A stretch of DNA of 64,000 bases from assembly GCF_014633365.1 (NCBI RefSeq), contig NC_068339.1, forward strand, positions 10,501,925 through 10,565,924, given 5' to 3'. Within the stretch, counting starts at the first letter, position 1, and each line of letters begins with the position of its first letter. A program made the position numbers and the translations under genes. Below are positions 10,520-23,163 of the stretch, one piece after another. Below the pieces are notes generated by a model. It was not told the DNA's origin. It was given only the letters and a program-made list of their open reading frames with translations, and made no database searches. The DNA is from Diospyros lotus (Eukaryota; Streptophyta; Magnoliopsida; Ericales; Ebenaceae).

Positions 10520-11829
10520 GAGCAACTCCAACGTTGGACACAAAATCTAGCGTTAATTTGGTATTCAACATTGTTTTACACCAAAATTTTTAACACCAAA
10601 TTGGTGTAAAAGAGAATTTTTAAAAAATATTTTATAAATAAATATTAATTAATTTATTTAACTTAGCATAATATAAGAATAAAAAGTATTTTATTTTTAA
10701 GCCATGTTGTTATTGTTATTGTTTTTATTTTAAACTTTTTTTTCTATTTTGATCATGTATTTTTAATTTAAGTTAATGGAAATGTTATTATTTTTTATTA
10801 TATTATTGAGTTTGTGCATTAAGAATATTTTTTTTCTATTAAGTAATTATTAAAATAAAAAACTTTCATATACATGAACAAAAATAGCTCATTTTATATT
10901 AACATGATATTTATAAAATATATTAAATATTTTAAAATATTATACTCATTTTATAGATCTTAATAAAATATTTACATCGGTATATATTTGTTATAATAAT
11001 TTAATTTATATTTTTAATTATTAATAAAAATATACAAATATAATAAAAGTGATAAACGATATAAAAGGAATAAATTGTTTCGAGATTATACAAAGAGGGG
11101 TAAAATTGAAAATAAAATAAATAATAAATAATAAATAAATTTGGTGTTGAGTGAATAGTATAACACCCGGTGTTAAAGCATCTCCGACGAATGCGGCAAT
11201 TGCAGCGCCAATTGCAATTTGACACAGAAACCTCTCCAACGAATACAATAAAATGGTATTTGGCACAATTTTCAATCACCAAATTTGGTGTTGAGTGAAT
11301 AGTATAACACTAAATTTGGTGTTATACTATTCACCAACACCAAATTTTCTTTTTCATTTTATTTTCAATTTTACCCCTCTTTGTATAACTTCAAAACAAT
11401 TTATTTGTTTTAAATCATTTATCACTTTTATTATATTTGTATATTTTGATTAATAATTATAAATATAAATTAAATTATTATAAAAAATATGTACCAATGG
11501 AAATATTCTATTAAGATCTATAAAATGAGTATAATATTGAATATATTTTAAAATATTTAATATATTTTATAAATACCATTTTAATATAAAATGAACTATT
11601 TTTATTTATGTATATGAATTTTTTTATTTTAATAATTACTTAATGGAAAAATAAAGTAATTAATATTTATTAAATATTTATTTATAGAATATTATTTAAA
11701 GATTCTCTTTTACACTAATTTGATATTACACATTGGAGACAATACAAATTTGGTGTTAAAAATTTTCGTGTAAATCACTTTTGGACACTAAATTGGTGCT
11801 GGATTTGGTGTCCAATATTGGAGTTGCTC
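10520..11829. mobile_element. Tourist/Harbinger-like foldback MITE
   Basis: The left end GAGCAACTCCAACGTTGGAC and the right end (reverse complement GAGCAACTCCAATATTGGAC) start long inverted arms that stay similar for several hundred bases. Both ends are flanked by TTA (10517-10519 and 11830-11832), the target duplication of the PIF/Harbinger superfamily. No transposase is present. The centre (about 11178-11311) does not belong to this stem but pairs with DNA outside the right end. Confidence 0.75.
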
Positions 11830-11975
11830 TTATATTATTCACTCAATACCAAATTTGGTGATTGAAAATTGTGCCCAACACCAAAAATGGTGTATTCGTT
11901 GGAGAGCTCTTTAGCACCAAATTGAACTTGGCGCTGAAAATTGTGTATTTCTTGGAGTTGCTTTTAGAGTTTGCT
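11178..11975. repeat. Second inverted repeat interleaved with the Tourist MITE
   Basis: The segment about 11178-11311 (containing CTCCAACGAATAC and GGCACAATTTTCAATCACC) has its inverted partner at about 11833-11975, just outside the right end of the MITE. The arrangement along the DNA is therefore arm X, arm Y, X', Y', which simple nesting of one foldback inside another cannot produce. Confidence 0.65.
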
Positions 11976-11989
11976 TTTGTTTGTTGTGG

Positions 11990-12465
11990 AGTTATCAAAA
12001 AAATTTATAAATGCTATTTATAAGAGTTTGTCTTTGTTTGTTGGTATGGATCAAACTAAAAAAATCATGATTAAAATCAAAACTGAATCGTTTGGTTATA
12101 ATTTTTAATTTTTAAAACCAATAGATAATGGTTTGGTTTTGGTTTTATTAGTTTAAGTTTGGTTTGATTATGGTTTTGGTAAAAATCGAAACCAAATCGA
12201 ACAATTGCCAACCTTATTTGTATGCATACATATCAAAAATTTTTATGAATGATATTTACAAGAGTTTGTCTTTGTTTGTTGATATGGATCAAATTAAAAA
12301 AATCATGGTTAAAATCGAAACTGAATGGTTTGTTTATAGTTTTTAATTTTTAAAACTAATAAGTAATGATTTAATTTTGTTTTTAATAATTTAAGTTTAG
12401 CTTGATTATGATTTTGGCAAAAATCAAAACCAAATCCAAATCAAACTATTCCCAACCCTACTTGC
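11990..12465. repeat. 238-bp tandem duplication
   Basis: GAGTTTGTCTTTGTTTGTTG occurs at 12024 and again at 12262, and similarity extends through both units, which end in related CCAACCTTA / CCAACCCTA words. The reading frames in it are interrupted and low-complexity. Confidence 0.75.
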
Positions 12466-15400
12466 ATGCATGCATGGCTGGCTTCCCGTGAGCGACATAT
12501 AGAGAATAACGCTCATACTAATCATGCTTTGATCTTGCTTGCATTGTCTTCATCAGCTAGCTGATATATAATATTAGACTACCCGTACATCTACCAAATA
12601 TATCCAAGAAGATCTCCACTAGGGATGAATGAATTGTATCTCGATCGATCCTTGCTTCATGCTTCACATTAATTTGAAGGTTCTCCTCCAATCGACGGAA
12701 CCCGATATCACTCTAACAATAAATTAATTTTGTGAGATATTGTTTTAAATGACTTATTTATATATAATAAAAAAAAATTATGACCAAAATTCTATAGAGT
12801 GATAAACTTAATTTAAATTTTGATTTGATTCTAGCTAGCATTTGACAAACTTTTTTTTTCCCCCTTATATCTTTAAAGCGCACCAAATATAAATATATGG
12901 AACACATATAATGACAAAAATTAAGTACATTCTCATTAATAATTTTTGGTTTCTCTAGGAATATTATTATTAGTACAGAAACATGTTGAATTTGCTTAAA
13001 CTGAAAGGGTTGAATGATTTACACGTGAAATTAATGTTTCATTTCCCATTGTTTGTTGACTCCCCATTGCCCAAAAGTCTTCATTTGGGTCGTGTGTTCC
13101 CTGGGTTTGAATTTATTTGCTTCGACCACCATTTTATTTGTGGTGGTTTTGAGCCCCCCATCTCCACGCTCACACACTGATCATTCATAGACATAAAAAG
13201 CCGTGAACAACGTGCATGCTGCCTGTACCTTACCGTATATGCATGCAGAGGTCAATTGACCTAATTAATTAAATGGGATCGAATCTAGCTTAATTAGCTG
13301 CTATACAGCTAGGTAGGTAGGTAAGTAGCCAAGCCACCGTGGATGCCTATAATTAATTTAATGCATCCATCACTCACATATCCTTCCATCAAATCAAATG
13401 CACAGAAAACAAAAACAGTTTAATTTAATTCCGCATATTTTTAAGAATTTTTTATTTGATTTATTATTAATTTGAATAAATTTGTATATGTTGTAATTTA
13501 ATGATTGTATTCAAATTAGTAATGTGATTATTCATGAGGTAGTTGAGATTTGGCATGCATTTATACTCATAAAAAAAATATACCTCTTATAATTAAGAAT
13601 GATTATTCAAATTAGGTCAAACTAATTAAATTATTTGAAATAATTCCTTTTCATGAATTCTAATACTTGTTATTTAAATGGTTGGCTCATGACCACGAAT
13701 TAAGACACTAGTAAATGAAAAAAATTTAAATTATTTGTTGTTATTAGAACAATAATTTTGCCCACCTCTGAAATATTTAAGGGTTTCGTGGTAACAAAAT
13801 ATATATAAGTTAAATAATATTTCTTTTAAGGGTTTTGTAGTAACAAAATATATATATATATCGATCGTTATGTTTATAGGGTAATCGAATATTATGATTT
13901 TCAACCTCATAAATATCTCTTTTGTAATGCAAATGACTGGTTGCAACTGTCTCTTCTAATAATTTTAATTGGGAAATTAAAAAAATACCAAATCATATAT
14001 ATATATATATATATACAAGGCGGCAGTCTAATCAATGTGATGTGTGAGTGAATTAATCAGGGTGTGGTTCTGGTATTCAAATTTCATGAGCCTTAAGCGA
14101 TATGGTGATTGAAGTTTGTAGTTTAGGACTCTCGACGAATAAATTGAACGCTAAAAATGTTAATTCTAGCATGCACCTCAAGGAAAGAGTCAGCTCCTTG
14201 GACAGAAAGGCTTGATTTTTGATGAAGGTGTCAAATCAATGTAAAATGAAAGATATTGGACTGGAACGCGCGAGTACTACGTACGTAACGTACTGAACCA
14301 TATATAATGCAAGAATACATAATAAAGAATTAATTAATATTGCGATCAAAAGAGTACGTAGTTCAATTGCATTGAATTGAATTGTCTAATAATATAATAA
14401 TGCCACTGTGACCATGATGAAATTCAAAAGTTCAAATTAATGTGGATACACTGAAGTATCGCAGCAGTTGTTGTAGTATGAACTGAAACCAAGAATCTTG
14501 ACCTGTGGAACTTAGATTTCCAAAAGTGGTTTAAATATTAGCATTTATGACAGCTTCCTCGCCAATGATTTTCTCCTGTTAGAGCAGGTTTAGCAAACCA
14601 CCCCATCTGCTGATCTCTGCAGAGCCTGCTCTTTCAAATTATTGTAGACAATACCATTGTTAAATATATTTATATGATCAGGAGCAGGGCAGCCGCAATA
14701 TTAACGGGCGGGGCTGATATGACCAGGTCTTAATTACTCATCTCTGTTCTTAATTCCTTGTCTCCTCGATCGGGGTCAAAAGTAACACCAAATTACATCC
14801 CGCCCACAACAAGAAATCGAGATCTCTAAACCGCTAAAACCATTCGTAGAATTCTCAATCTCTGCCGTGAATCCGATCAATAAGTTTGGCATAGGCCACG
14901 TACTCAGGCCTTTGCCTAGGCCCCCCTCCCCCGCAAAACATTGCAGCGGTCAGGATCGGAGCTTCACTGGGTGAAAGAAAATGAGAGAGAGAGAGAGAGA
15001 GAGAGAGGGGGCGGGGATTAATTTAAAACTCACGAATAAGTGAAAAACTGTTAGATAAACAGAGGCACCTACACGAGATATGCAATCGTTGTGGATTTCC
15101 ACTAATTATTCATTACACTTAAACCAACAGCTTTTTTCAAAAGGTAGACTAGGTCAATGCATTTTGACTTTTATTATCTTATTTGTCTATCATTATTTAA
15201 GCCAAGGCTTAGCTTCTCTCTCTCTCTCTCTCTCTCTCTCAACACATATTATTACTATTGTAAAAAAATAAAATAAAAAATAATTTGACATTTCATGGTA
15301 TACAAAAGCTGATAAAAATTCATAGCCATTATCATGGTCATAATATACAAAATAAGTTGATAAAAATTTTAGTATTAGAAATAAGAAATATCATTAATTA

Positions 15401-15993
15401 AAAAAATCAAAACATTTTTCAATGATACTTAATTGTAACTTAGATGCAAGTCATATATGGATAACAAATAATGTCTTTTATATTAATATGTGTAGATATT
15501 TTAACAAATTCAATAAAAATAGAAGAGTATTTTATATATTTTTTAAAAGTGGATAATATCTTTGGTCAAGGTATTTTTAATGTACTTACAGGTAAAATAA
15601 AAAATCTTGAATTTGATATAAATAATGTGAGAGGGCAAATGATGATAACAGATTTAATATGAAAGGCAAACAACAAGGTGTGCAAAAAAATTATATATAT
15701 GATGATAATAATTTTTAAAGATACAAAAAAATATATATGATGATAATAATCTGTTAAAGATACAAAAAAATAATGATTTTATGTAAAATATGTTATCAAT
15801 CAAATCCATATCTATAGTTTATATATATATTGAGGAGATTTTAAATATATTTAGTCTTGTAAACCCAATATTAGTCACATTCTTGCATAAATTTGGAGAG
15901 AGAATAACACACACACACACACACACACACACGATGTTACAATAGGTATTAGAGTTAATTACTTTAGGACTGCTATCATGTTATAACAGTCCT

Positions 15994-16033
<40 letters not shown>

Positions 16034-18424
16034 TCCAAACAAAATTTAGGTGTGTATGTATGTGTATATATATATATATATAATTTGGTTACGGTAATTC
16101 CAAGAATAGTGTCAATATATATGTCAATTTACATATATAATAATTAAAAAAAATTAGGTAGCATAGAAGTCTTGTAAAAATAAGTTTGTCCAGACCCTAA
16201 ATTAAAAAGAAGGGGTATATATATATGGATGGATCACATCAATCTTTGTTGCAAAATTGCATGAGGGTTTTGTTTTGAGTTGTGGAATAAACATAGAGAG
16301 ATATTGCATAATAAGATGGCGCTTAATTGGCCACACCCACAAAGTCACTGCAGATTGATCAGCGCGCAGCCGCCAGCTGCATGCCGTGGTGGAAGGGCTA
16401 TACCTCAACTACCTGTATATATAAATATCATCACATATATAAATTTTAGATTAGTTCTGTAATCCTTAATTATATATATTCTAATTGATTAGATTCGGTG
16501 GGTCACATCTCCGTCAAACTTAAACTTGAATAATTATTTATATAATATATATAGCGTCAAATTATTAAATTAAACCAATATCTTTAATTTGATTTGAATG
16601 TAGCTAGCTAGCTAGCTAGGATCAAGGATCATGCTACAACATTTCCGGGAAAATGAGAGAGACTAATTAATTAACCTTGAGGCAGTCACTGCGACCAGCT
16701 GACTCTTTACCAGGAAAAAGAGAATCTTGAATCAAAGATGGAATTTGCATATATACATTCATATATTTGTGGGTGTAGATCAAGACGAGAGACTTTGATT
16801 TGAAGAATTAATTAAAGGTACGTGGTGTAAGTAATTTGTACGTAGAGGGTTAATTTGATTTATATATAAAATGGTTATTTAAATTGAATTGGACTTGGAA
16901 GGGGGGTACGTAGCTTCTGGTTTCGTCCATGCTTCTTGCTGTTTTCTGGGATGCTTCCTTCCGTTCCATGGTGGTGGCTGCTGATCTGATTCTAAAAACC
17001 AATTGTCCCGTAGCATGCGAATGATCAATGATAGATACATGCATGCATCTCCACTACTCCCATCGCATTCTCCATGTTTCTACAAATTGAGTGTTTCCTT
17101 TTTATTTTTTTAAGGAAAAAAAAACGAAAAAAAAAAAACACGACAAGATATCAAATTGAGTCTTTCTTTTGTAGGGTTTTACTTCATTATATTTTTTTAA
17201 TACAGTTTATTTTTAAGATTCAAACTCTTTTATTAGTTAGTAAAAAATATTTTAAAATAAGATATAATTTTGTTACCAATCAATATGAGCGTTTGATTTT
17301 GAAAATAAAGTGCAAAAAATATATTTTAACCAATACGTACATTATAGTTAGTAAAATCTCTATATATATTAAAATAGAGATATAAATCTTAAAAAAGACT
17401 TTTATAAGTAATATCACATTTGATATTATGGTCTTGAGTCATAATTAATATGATACCTGCTCTTGAGCTATATATGGAATGGAGCTACTACTTTTATTTA
17501 TGGTCTTATCTTAAAAATGAAATTATAAGATTAGAATCAAATTTTTAGAAGAATAATAATCTTAATGTTGAAAATTTAGGCAAAAAGTAAATAGCTGTGG
17601 ATTGAAGAAAATGTACCAGATTTAGTGTCGTATCGAATTTCAAATAACTGTGATTAGGAAATCCAATCCAATCCAATCCAACACAACACTGGCGTAATCC
17701 GGACAATATTTGTCACAAATTAAAATCACAGGTCTTTTAAAAATGAAACCAGTTGTGTTAATAAGATAATAATGGACTAACAGAAAGAGCGTAATAATTA
17801 AGGGATATTGGGAGATAGATCGATATATATATAGAGAGAGAGAGACTACAACATTTGACCAAGCAATTAGTGAGGGATTGTTACGGGCACAGTTGACAGT
17901 TGACTTGATTAATATAATGAACCAAGAACAAGTATATATGAAGCCCCCCGCATGTTCATGATCATGATCATGATCATCAACATGGCGCTTTTATTTTTTA
18001 ATGAAAGCATTGATCAACAAAAGAGTTGAACGTACGTAGAAAATCAGCAACCACCTCTTAATTACGAGCCATGAGAGACATATATAGAGACCGCAGTAAC
18101 GTTGGACGAAATTTCCACCTCATGCCCACCAAATTTCACATAATATAAACAAATACGTACCTATGAATTAAGAACCCATCAAGAAAAGAAAATCTGTGGT
18201 GCATTATTTTATATCATAAATTTTTATAACTACACTGACAATAATCTTAATCTCACTACGTACGTACATCAAATTTACTTCTCCAGTTTTTCTATTTCTA
18301 AAGCAGAATTATTGAAGCGAATTAATTAAATACGTATTTATATATTTGACAAGAAAACAATTAGGTAGTAATGTAATTCCTGCAATAATTTTTTTCTAGA
18401 TAAATTAAGGCAAGAGTATATATA
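12466..18424. other. Large gene-free interval with microsatellites
   Basis: Nothing here reads as a gene. Microsatellites include TA at about 13988-14013, GA at about 14981-15007, CT at about 15213-15240, AC at about 15908-15932, CA then TA at about 15993-16032, and TA at about 16066-16082. A short duplicated segment with GTAACAAAATATATATA lies at about 13780-13860. GCTAGCTAGCTAG runs occur near 16602. The sequence closest to the monooxygenase gene is treated with that gene. Confidence 0.45.
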
Positions 18425-18539
18425 ATGGTGCTGTTGATAGACCCAATTGGCGGATTGCGTCCGCACATAAATGGCGGTCTATTAATTTTCCATGTAAGAA
18501 TAAGTGATGTTTCCAAAGGAAATGGTCATACATACAAAT

Positions 18540-18541
<2 letters not shown>

Positions 18542-18595
<54 letters not shown>

Positions 18596-18618
18596 GAGTT
18601 AAATGAACTTTATCAATC

Positions 18619-18651
<33 letters not shown>
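18542..18651. repeat. CT/CA microsatellites upstream of the monooxygenase gene
   Basis: A (CT)n run at about 18542-18577 passes directly into (CA)n at about 18577-18594, and a second (CT)n run covers about 18622-18651. They lie roughly 70-175 bp upstream of the TATA box, where CT tracts are common in plant promoters. Confidence 0.85.
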
Positions 18652-18654
<3 letters not shown>

Positions 18655-18679
18655 CGCGCGCGGGCCTGAAAGTCAAGCT

Positions 18680-18724
18680 CACGTGCTCCGAACTTGACAA
18701 ACTCATGCACGTCGCCTATAAATA
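18680..18724 (+). promoter_or_regulatory. G-box and TATA box of the monooxygenase gene
   Basis: The palindrome CACGTG at 18680-18685 is a plant G-box, a bZIP/bHLH binding site. TATAAATA at 18717-18724 is a good TATA box, 87 bp before the ATG at 18811, leaving a leader of about 60 nt. Position and sequence agree well. Actual factor binding is inference. Confidence 0.7.
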
Positions 18725-18810
18725 CTCGACGTAATTGAGCCTTCTGCCATATCGATCAATCAAGCAAAACCCATCAATTCTCTCCACATATACCTACAAA
18801 CACTCACTCC

Positions 18811-21800
18811 ATGGCTGTTTTCTCCAAGATTGGCATTATTGGAGGCGGCATTAGCGGCCTAGCCGCCGCCAAGCAGCTCGCCGCCCACCACCCGGTGGTC
18901 TTCGAGGCCACAGCCTCTCTCGGCGGCGTCTGGAAGCACTGCTCCTTCCGCTCGACCAAGCTTCAGACCCCGAGATGCGACTACGAGTTTTCCGACTATC
19001 CGTGGCCCGACCGGGATGACAAGAGTTTCCCGTCTCACGAAGAGATTGTGGAATACTTGTTTTCCTATGCTCGCCACTTTGATTTGTTGAAGTTGGTGAG
19101 GTTCAACTCCAAGGTGGTGGAAATCCGGTTTGTGGGTGACCGGGAAACAGCCAATCTTGGCGGTAAACCGGCAGAAGCCTGCGGCTTGTTGACGGGGCAT
19201 CCGGTTTGGGAGGTTGCCGTCCAGATCAACCAGTCGGATACTGTTGAGGTGGTTTCTCCATCGTTTCCCCGGAGACCCAAAAAAAAAGAAAAAGAAAAAA
19301 AGGGTCCTACGTCTTTTTCGCATCCTTTTCTCTGGAAACTAATTAATATATATATACACACACATACACACAAATAACTATGAAATATTATTAAAATAAA
19401 ATTATTATATAATGTGGGTTATTGCATATCTGTTAGTGCGTTTTTGCAGTGTGCACTAAAAAAAATAATAGGTGTGAATTTTCATTCAACATGAAAAAGG
19501 AAAAAATATTTTGACACGACTTTCTTTCTTAATTAATTATTTGCTAACCATTAATTATATTTCTCTCTCCTAATATTACATAAATTTTATCAAAAAGATG
19601 TTTGTTTGATTAGATAAGTTTTACCATGCATGTTTATCAACAATCTAACACAACCCTTCTCTAATATTATTATGACTTAAAACTGGCAATGAGTTGAATC
19701 GATCGATATATATATATATAGACCGACTTATTTATGGGATAATAATGAAAAGATGTCGTTCCATAATCTGTAAACCATTACTCACATATATATATATATA
19801 TAATTATTGTATTTTGTGTGTTATAATTGCAGTGGTTCTCCTTTGAGTTTCTTGTGATTTGCATTGGAAAGTACGGAGACGTTCCAAGAAGACCAGATTT
19901 TCCGCACAACAAAGGCCCAGAAATTTTCCAGGGAAAGGTATTGCATACTCTTGATTACAGCAAGCTCGACCACAATGCTTCCACACAGCTTCTTCAAGGC
20001 AAGAAGGTTGTCGTCGTCGGCTACAAGAAATCCGCCATTGATTTAGCTGTTGAATGCGCCGAAGCTAACCAAGGTAATATATCTAATATATAGACTACAA
20101 AAAGTTTTAATTTTCCAGTCATATTTATCCCTGATAATATCGTACTTAACGTTGGCACACCAAGTTTTTTGGTCAACTTTGAAAATTCATTCATCAGACG
20201 AATATTTTTACATTAAGTATTTGACCTCATCTACCGAACTAAGCGAGGGAACTGATTTGGGTTTGACTAAATTGATAATTACTATTCAGAACTCATGACT
20301 TTGATCTTCTTCTTCATCTTCATCTCCCCTAGATGGTTGGGTTGGTAAGAAGAAGTCCACAGTGATCACGGGTTTTTGGTTTGTGATTAAGACTATATAT
20401 TATATTATATAATATATATATATATATATAATGGTGCGGTCTCGGCAGAAAGTCCTCATCACTTTGTCAGTATTTCCCTTTTGACAAGTTGGAAGGGAAC
20501 GAATCTCACCTTCTTTTCGTTCTTTCTAAACATTCCCTATATATATATATATGTATATATATAAATGTATGCTACATATCAATGTCGTCGTCAAGTAATA
20601 TTACTGCTTCTTCTTCGGTTGATGTGATTGATAAGAAGAAAAGGAATAAAATAAAATAGAGCGCACCGGCTGTTGGGGGGGGGGGGATGGTCTTAAATTG
20701 TTGTACCATGATTGAATAACATTTTCTAAGGTACGAGTGTAAAACTTGCACGTTTGGTCTCCTTTAATTAATGAAACGAGAGTGAGTCACATCATCATCC
20801 TTTCTATGAACTGCCACTCCATATATGCTTCTTTAACGCCTTTTGTATATATATATATATATATTTTTGACTTCCACTGTTATTGCTTTTAATAATTTTT
20901 TTTATCCAAATAAACTCAATGATCTATCGTTGCGCCTAAGTAATAAGATACTTGTCAATATGCACGATATTTCAGTGACAAGATCATATGTGTCTCAACA
21001 ATAAAACCAATGATTTAAGAACCCTACTAAGTTGGCAGCCAATACAGTTAGTTCAAGGTCAAAAACTAGCTGGCAACAATTAAATTAGCTGACATGTTTT
21101 TGTTTATATTCTTTTTGCTTTTCCATTTTATAAATATTTAAAAAATATAATAATTTGATATACTTAAAAAAAAAAAAGTTGTGGTACTCGCTTTTCAAAT
21201 AACTAATTATGTACACGGGTTTAAATTTTTTTTTTTGTAATTTAAATATTTAATCTTGAGTTTATTCTATTTCATCATATATTTATGTTGATATCGTTGC
21301 TTAAAATTTTTAATTATAAGACAATAATATCTATTACATTATTAAACATTAAGCGATAAATTTTGTTTCTTAAGTTTTATACTATAATTTAATTAATATT
21401 TATTTATATATATATATATACGTTTTTAATTATTCCATTCATGGAAGGAAGGAGTGTGAAAAAGGGGCCAGGTGGAGGGGGCAGTGGCCATGTGTAAAAC
21501 GGAGGTGTAAGGTGTTGACGAAAATCAAAAATCAGAATCACATGAACCTAACGAGAAGCACTGTTCCCCATTCTTCAATGCCTCCTTTTCCTTTGGGTTG
21601 CCCTGCAACGACAAAACTAGTACACTTTCAATATAATAAACTCTCTGTCTCTCTCTCTCTCTCTCTCGATAAAAGACAACATGTTTCAGTTATATTGTGA
21701 ATTTTCAAGACAAACAAAGCATATATATATATATATATATGCTAATATTACTAGCTAGCTAGTTGTGTTTGATTTTGGAGAAAGTGAAATAATAATTCGA

Positions 21801-23163
21801 AATTGTTTTCTAATAATATTTTTGAATGAAAATGAAAAGCGAAAAGGGGTTCTGGGGTTGGGATGAATTTAGTAGCTAGGTTGGAATTTTTGAGAGAATT
21901 GTGTAATATTAATATTGGGAGGAAGTGTAGACTACTGGGTGGGTGTTTAATTATTATATATATGTGATTTCAGGAGCGGAAGGGCAGTCATGCACCATGG
22001 TGATAAGGACCCTGCACTGGACTGTTCCTCATTACAGCGTTTGGGGTCTGCCTTTTTACATGTTCTACTCAACCAGGGCAGCTCAGTTCCTCCATCAAAG
22101 GCCCAACCTGGGTTTTCTCAGAAGCCTCCTCTGCCATCTGTTATCTCCAGCAGTATGTATATATCCATTAGTACAAAACCTGAATCTGAATTACCATATG
22201 CATGAGTTGTAGTCCTGTACTGTAGTCTAGTGGTAGCCAGGGAGGTTAATTTAAAGTTAATTTGGTTGGCAGAGGCGAGGCGTGTCGAAGATCATAGAGT
22301 CGTACTTGACCTGGAAGCTTCCACTGAACAAGTATGGACTGAAGCCGGAGCACCCCTTTGAAGAAGACTACGCATCCTGCCAGATGGCTATTCTGCCAGA
22401 AAATTTCTTCAGGGAGGCGGACAAGGGAAAGATCAGGTTCAAGAGAGCCTCCAAGTGGTGGTTCTGGGAGGGAGGAGTTGAATTCGATGACAACACCAGG
22501 CTCGAGGCCGATGTTGTGGTTCTTGCCACTGGGTTTGACGGCAAGAAGAAGCTCAAGGACATTGTTCCAGAGCCCTTTCGCAGTTTGGTTGAGTTCCCGT
22601 CCGGCATGATGCCCTTATACAGGTATATATATATATATATATATATGATGTTGTCCAAAATGCCTCCGTTTTAATTAGTTTTACAAGTTTCAACATCCAA
22701 CAAGGCAACAGTACTCGTGTATATGCTGAGAGAGAGATATGTAGATATTTATATTATGTATGTATGTATGTATGTAGTGCTTAATTATATATTAATTAAT
22801 TATTTCAGGGGCACCATCAATCCATTCATTCCCAACATGGCGTTCGTGGGGTACATAGAGAGCGTGTCGAACCTGCACACGGCGGAGCTACGGTGCCAGT
22901 GGCTGGGCCGGCTGGTGGACGATCAGTTCAAGCTGCCGAGCGTGGAGAAGATGATAGAGCAAACGGCGGAAGAGATGATGATAATGAAGAAGACAACGAG
23001 GTTCTACAAGAGGAGCTGCATTTCCACGTTCAGCATAAACCACAGCGACGAAATCTGCCAAGAGATGGGATGGAATTCATGGAGGAAGAAGAGCTGGCTT
23101 GCTGAAGCCTTCAGCCCCTACAGCAGCCAAGATTACGAAGAGCAAGATATATACAATAATTAA
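18811..23163 (+). CDS. Flavin-containing monooxygenase, FMO1 type (5 exons, 520 aa)
   Basis: The exons are 18811-19248, 19833-20073, 21974-22152, 22273-22622 and 22809-23163. All introns are GT-AG and the frame is kept throughout, giving 520 aa, close to the usual length of this clade. The FAD-binding motif GGGISG is at residues 11-16. The FMO signature F-x-G-x-x-x-H-x-x-x-Y is at 178-188 (FQGKVLHTLDY). The NADPH-site variant VVVVGYKKSAID lies at about 205-216, where GYKKSA replaces the classic GxGxxG as in other plant FMO1-like proteins. LATGFDG is at 370-376. FMOs transfer one oxygen from O2 to a nitrogen or sulfur atom using NADPH and FAD. In Arabidopsis FMO1 makes N-hydroxypipecolic acid for systemic immunity, but several paralogues exist and I cannot tell orthologue from paralogue here. 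Intron 2 is long (1.9 kb) and rich in TA repeats. No stops or frameshifts are seen, so it appears functional. Confidence 0.92.

Noticed and set aside
14580..14633. Possible microRNA hairpin (AGAGCAGG...CCTGCTCT)
   Set aside because: The stem is only about 8 bp with a loop of more than 30 nt, and no known plant microRNA sequence is present.
16850..17044. Small minus-strand reading frame
   Set aside because: It is short, lacks a recognised peptide family motif and ends in AT-rich low-complexity sequence.
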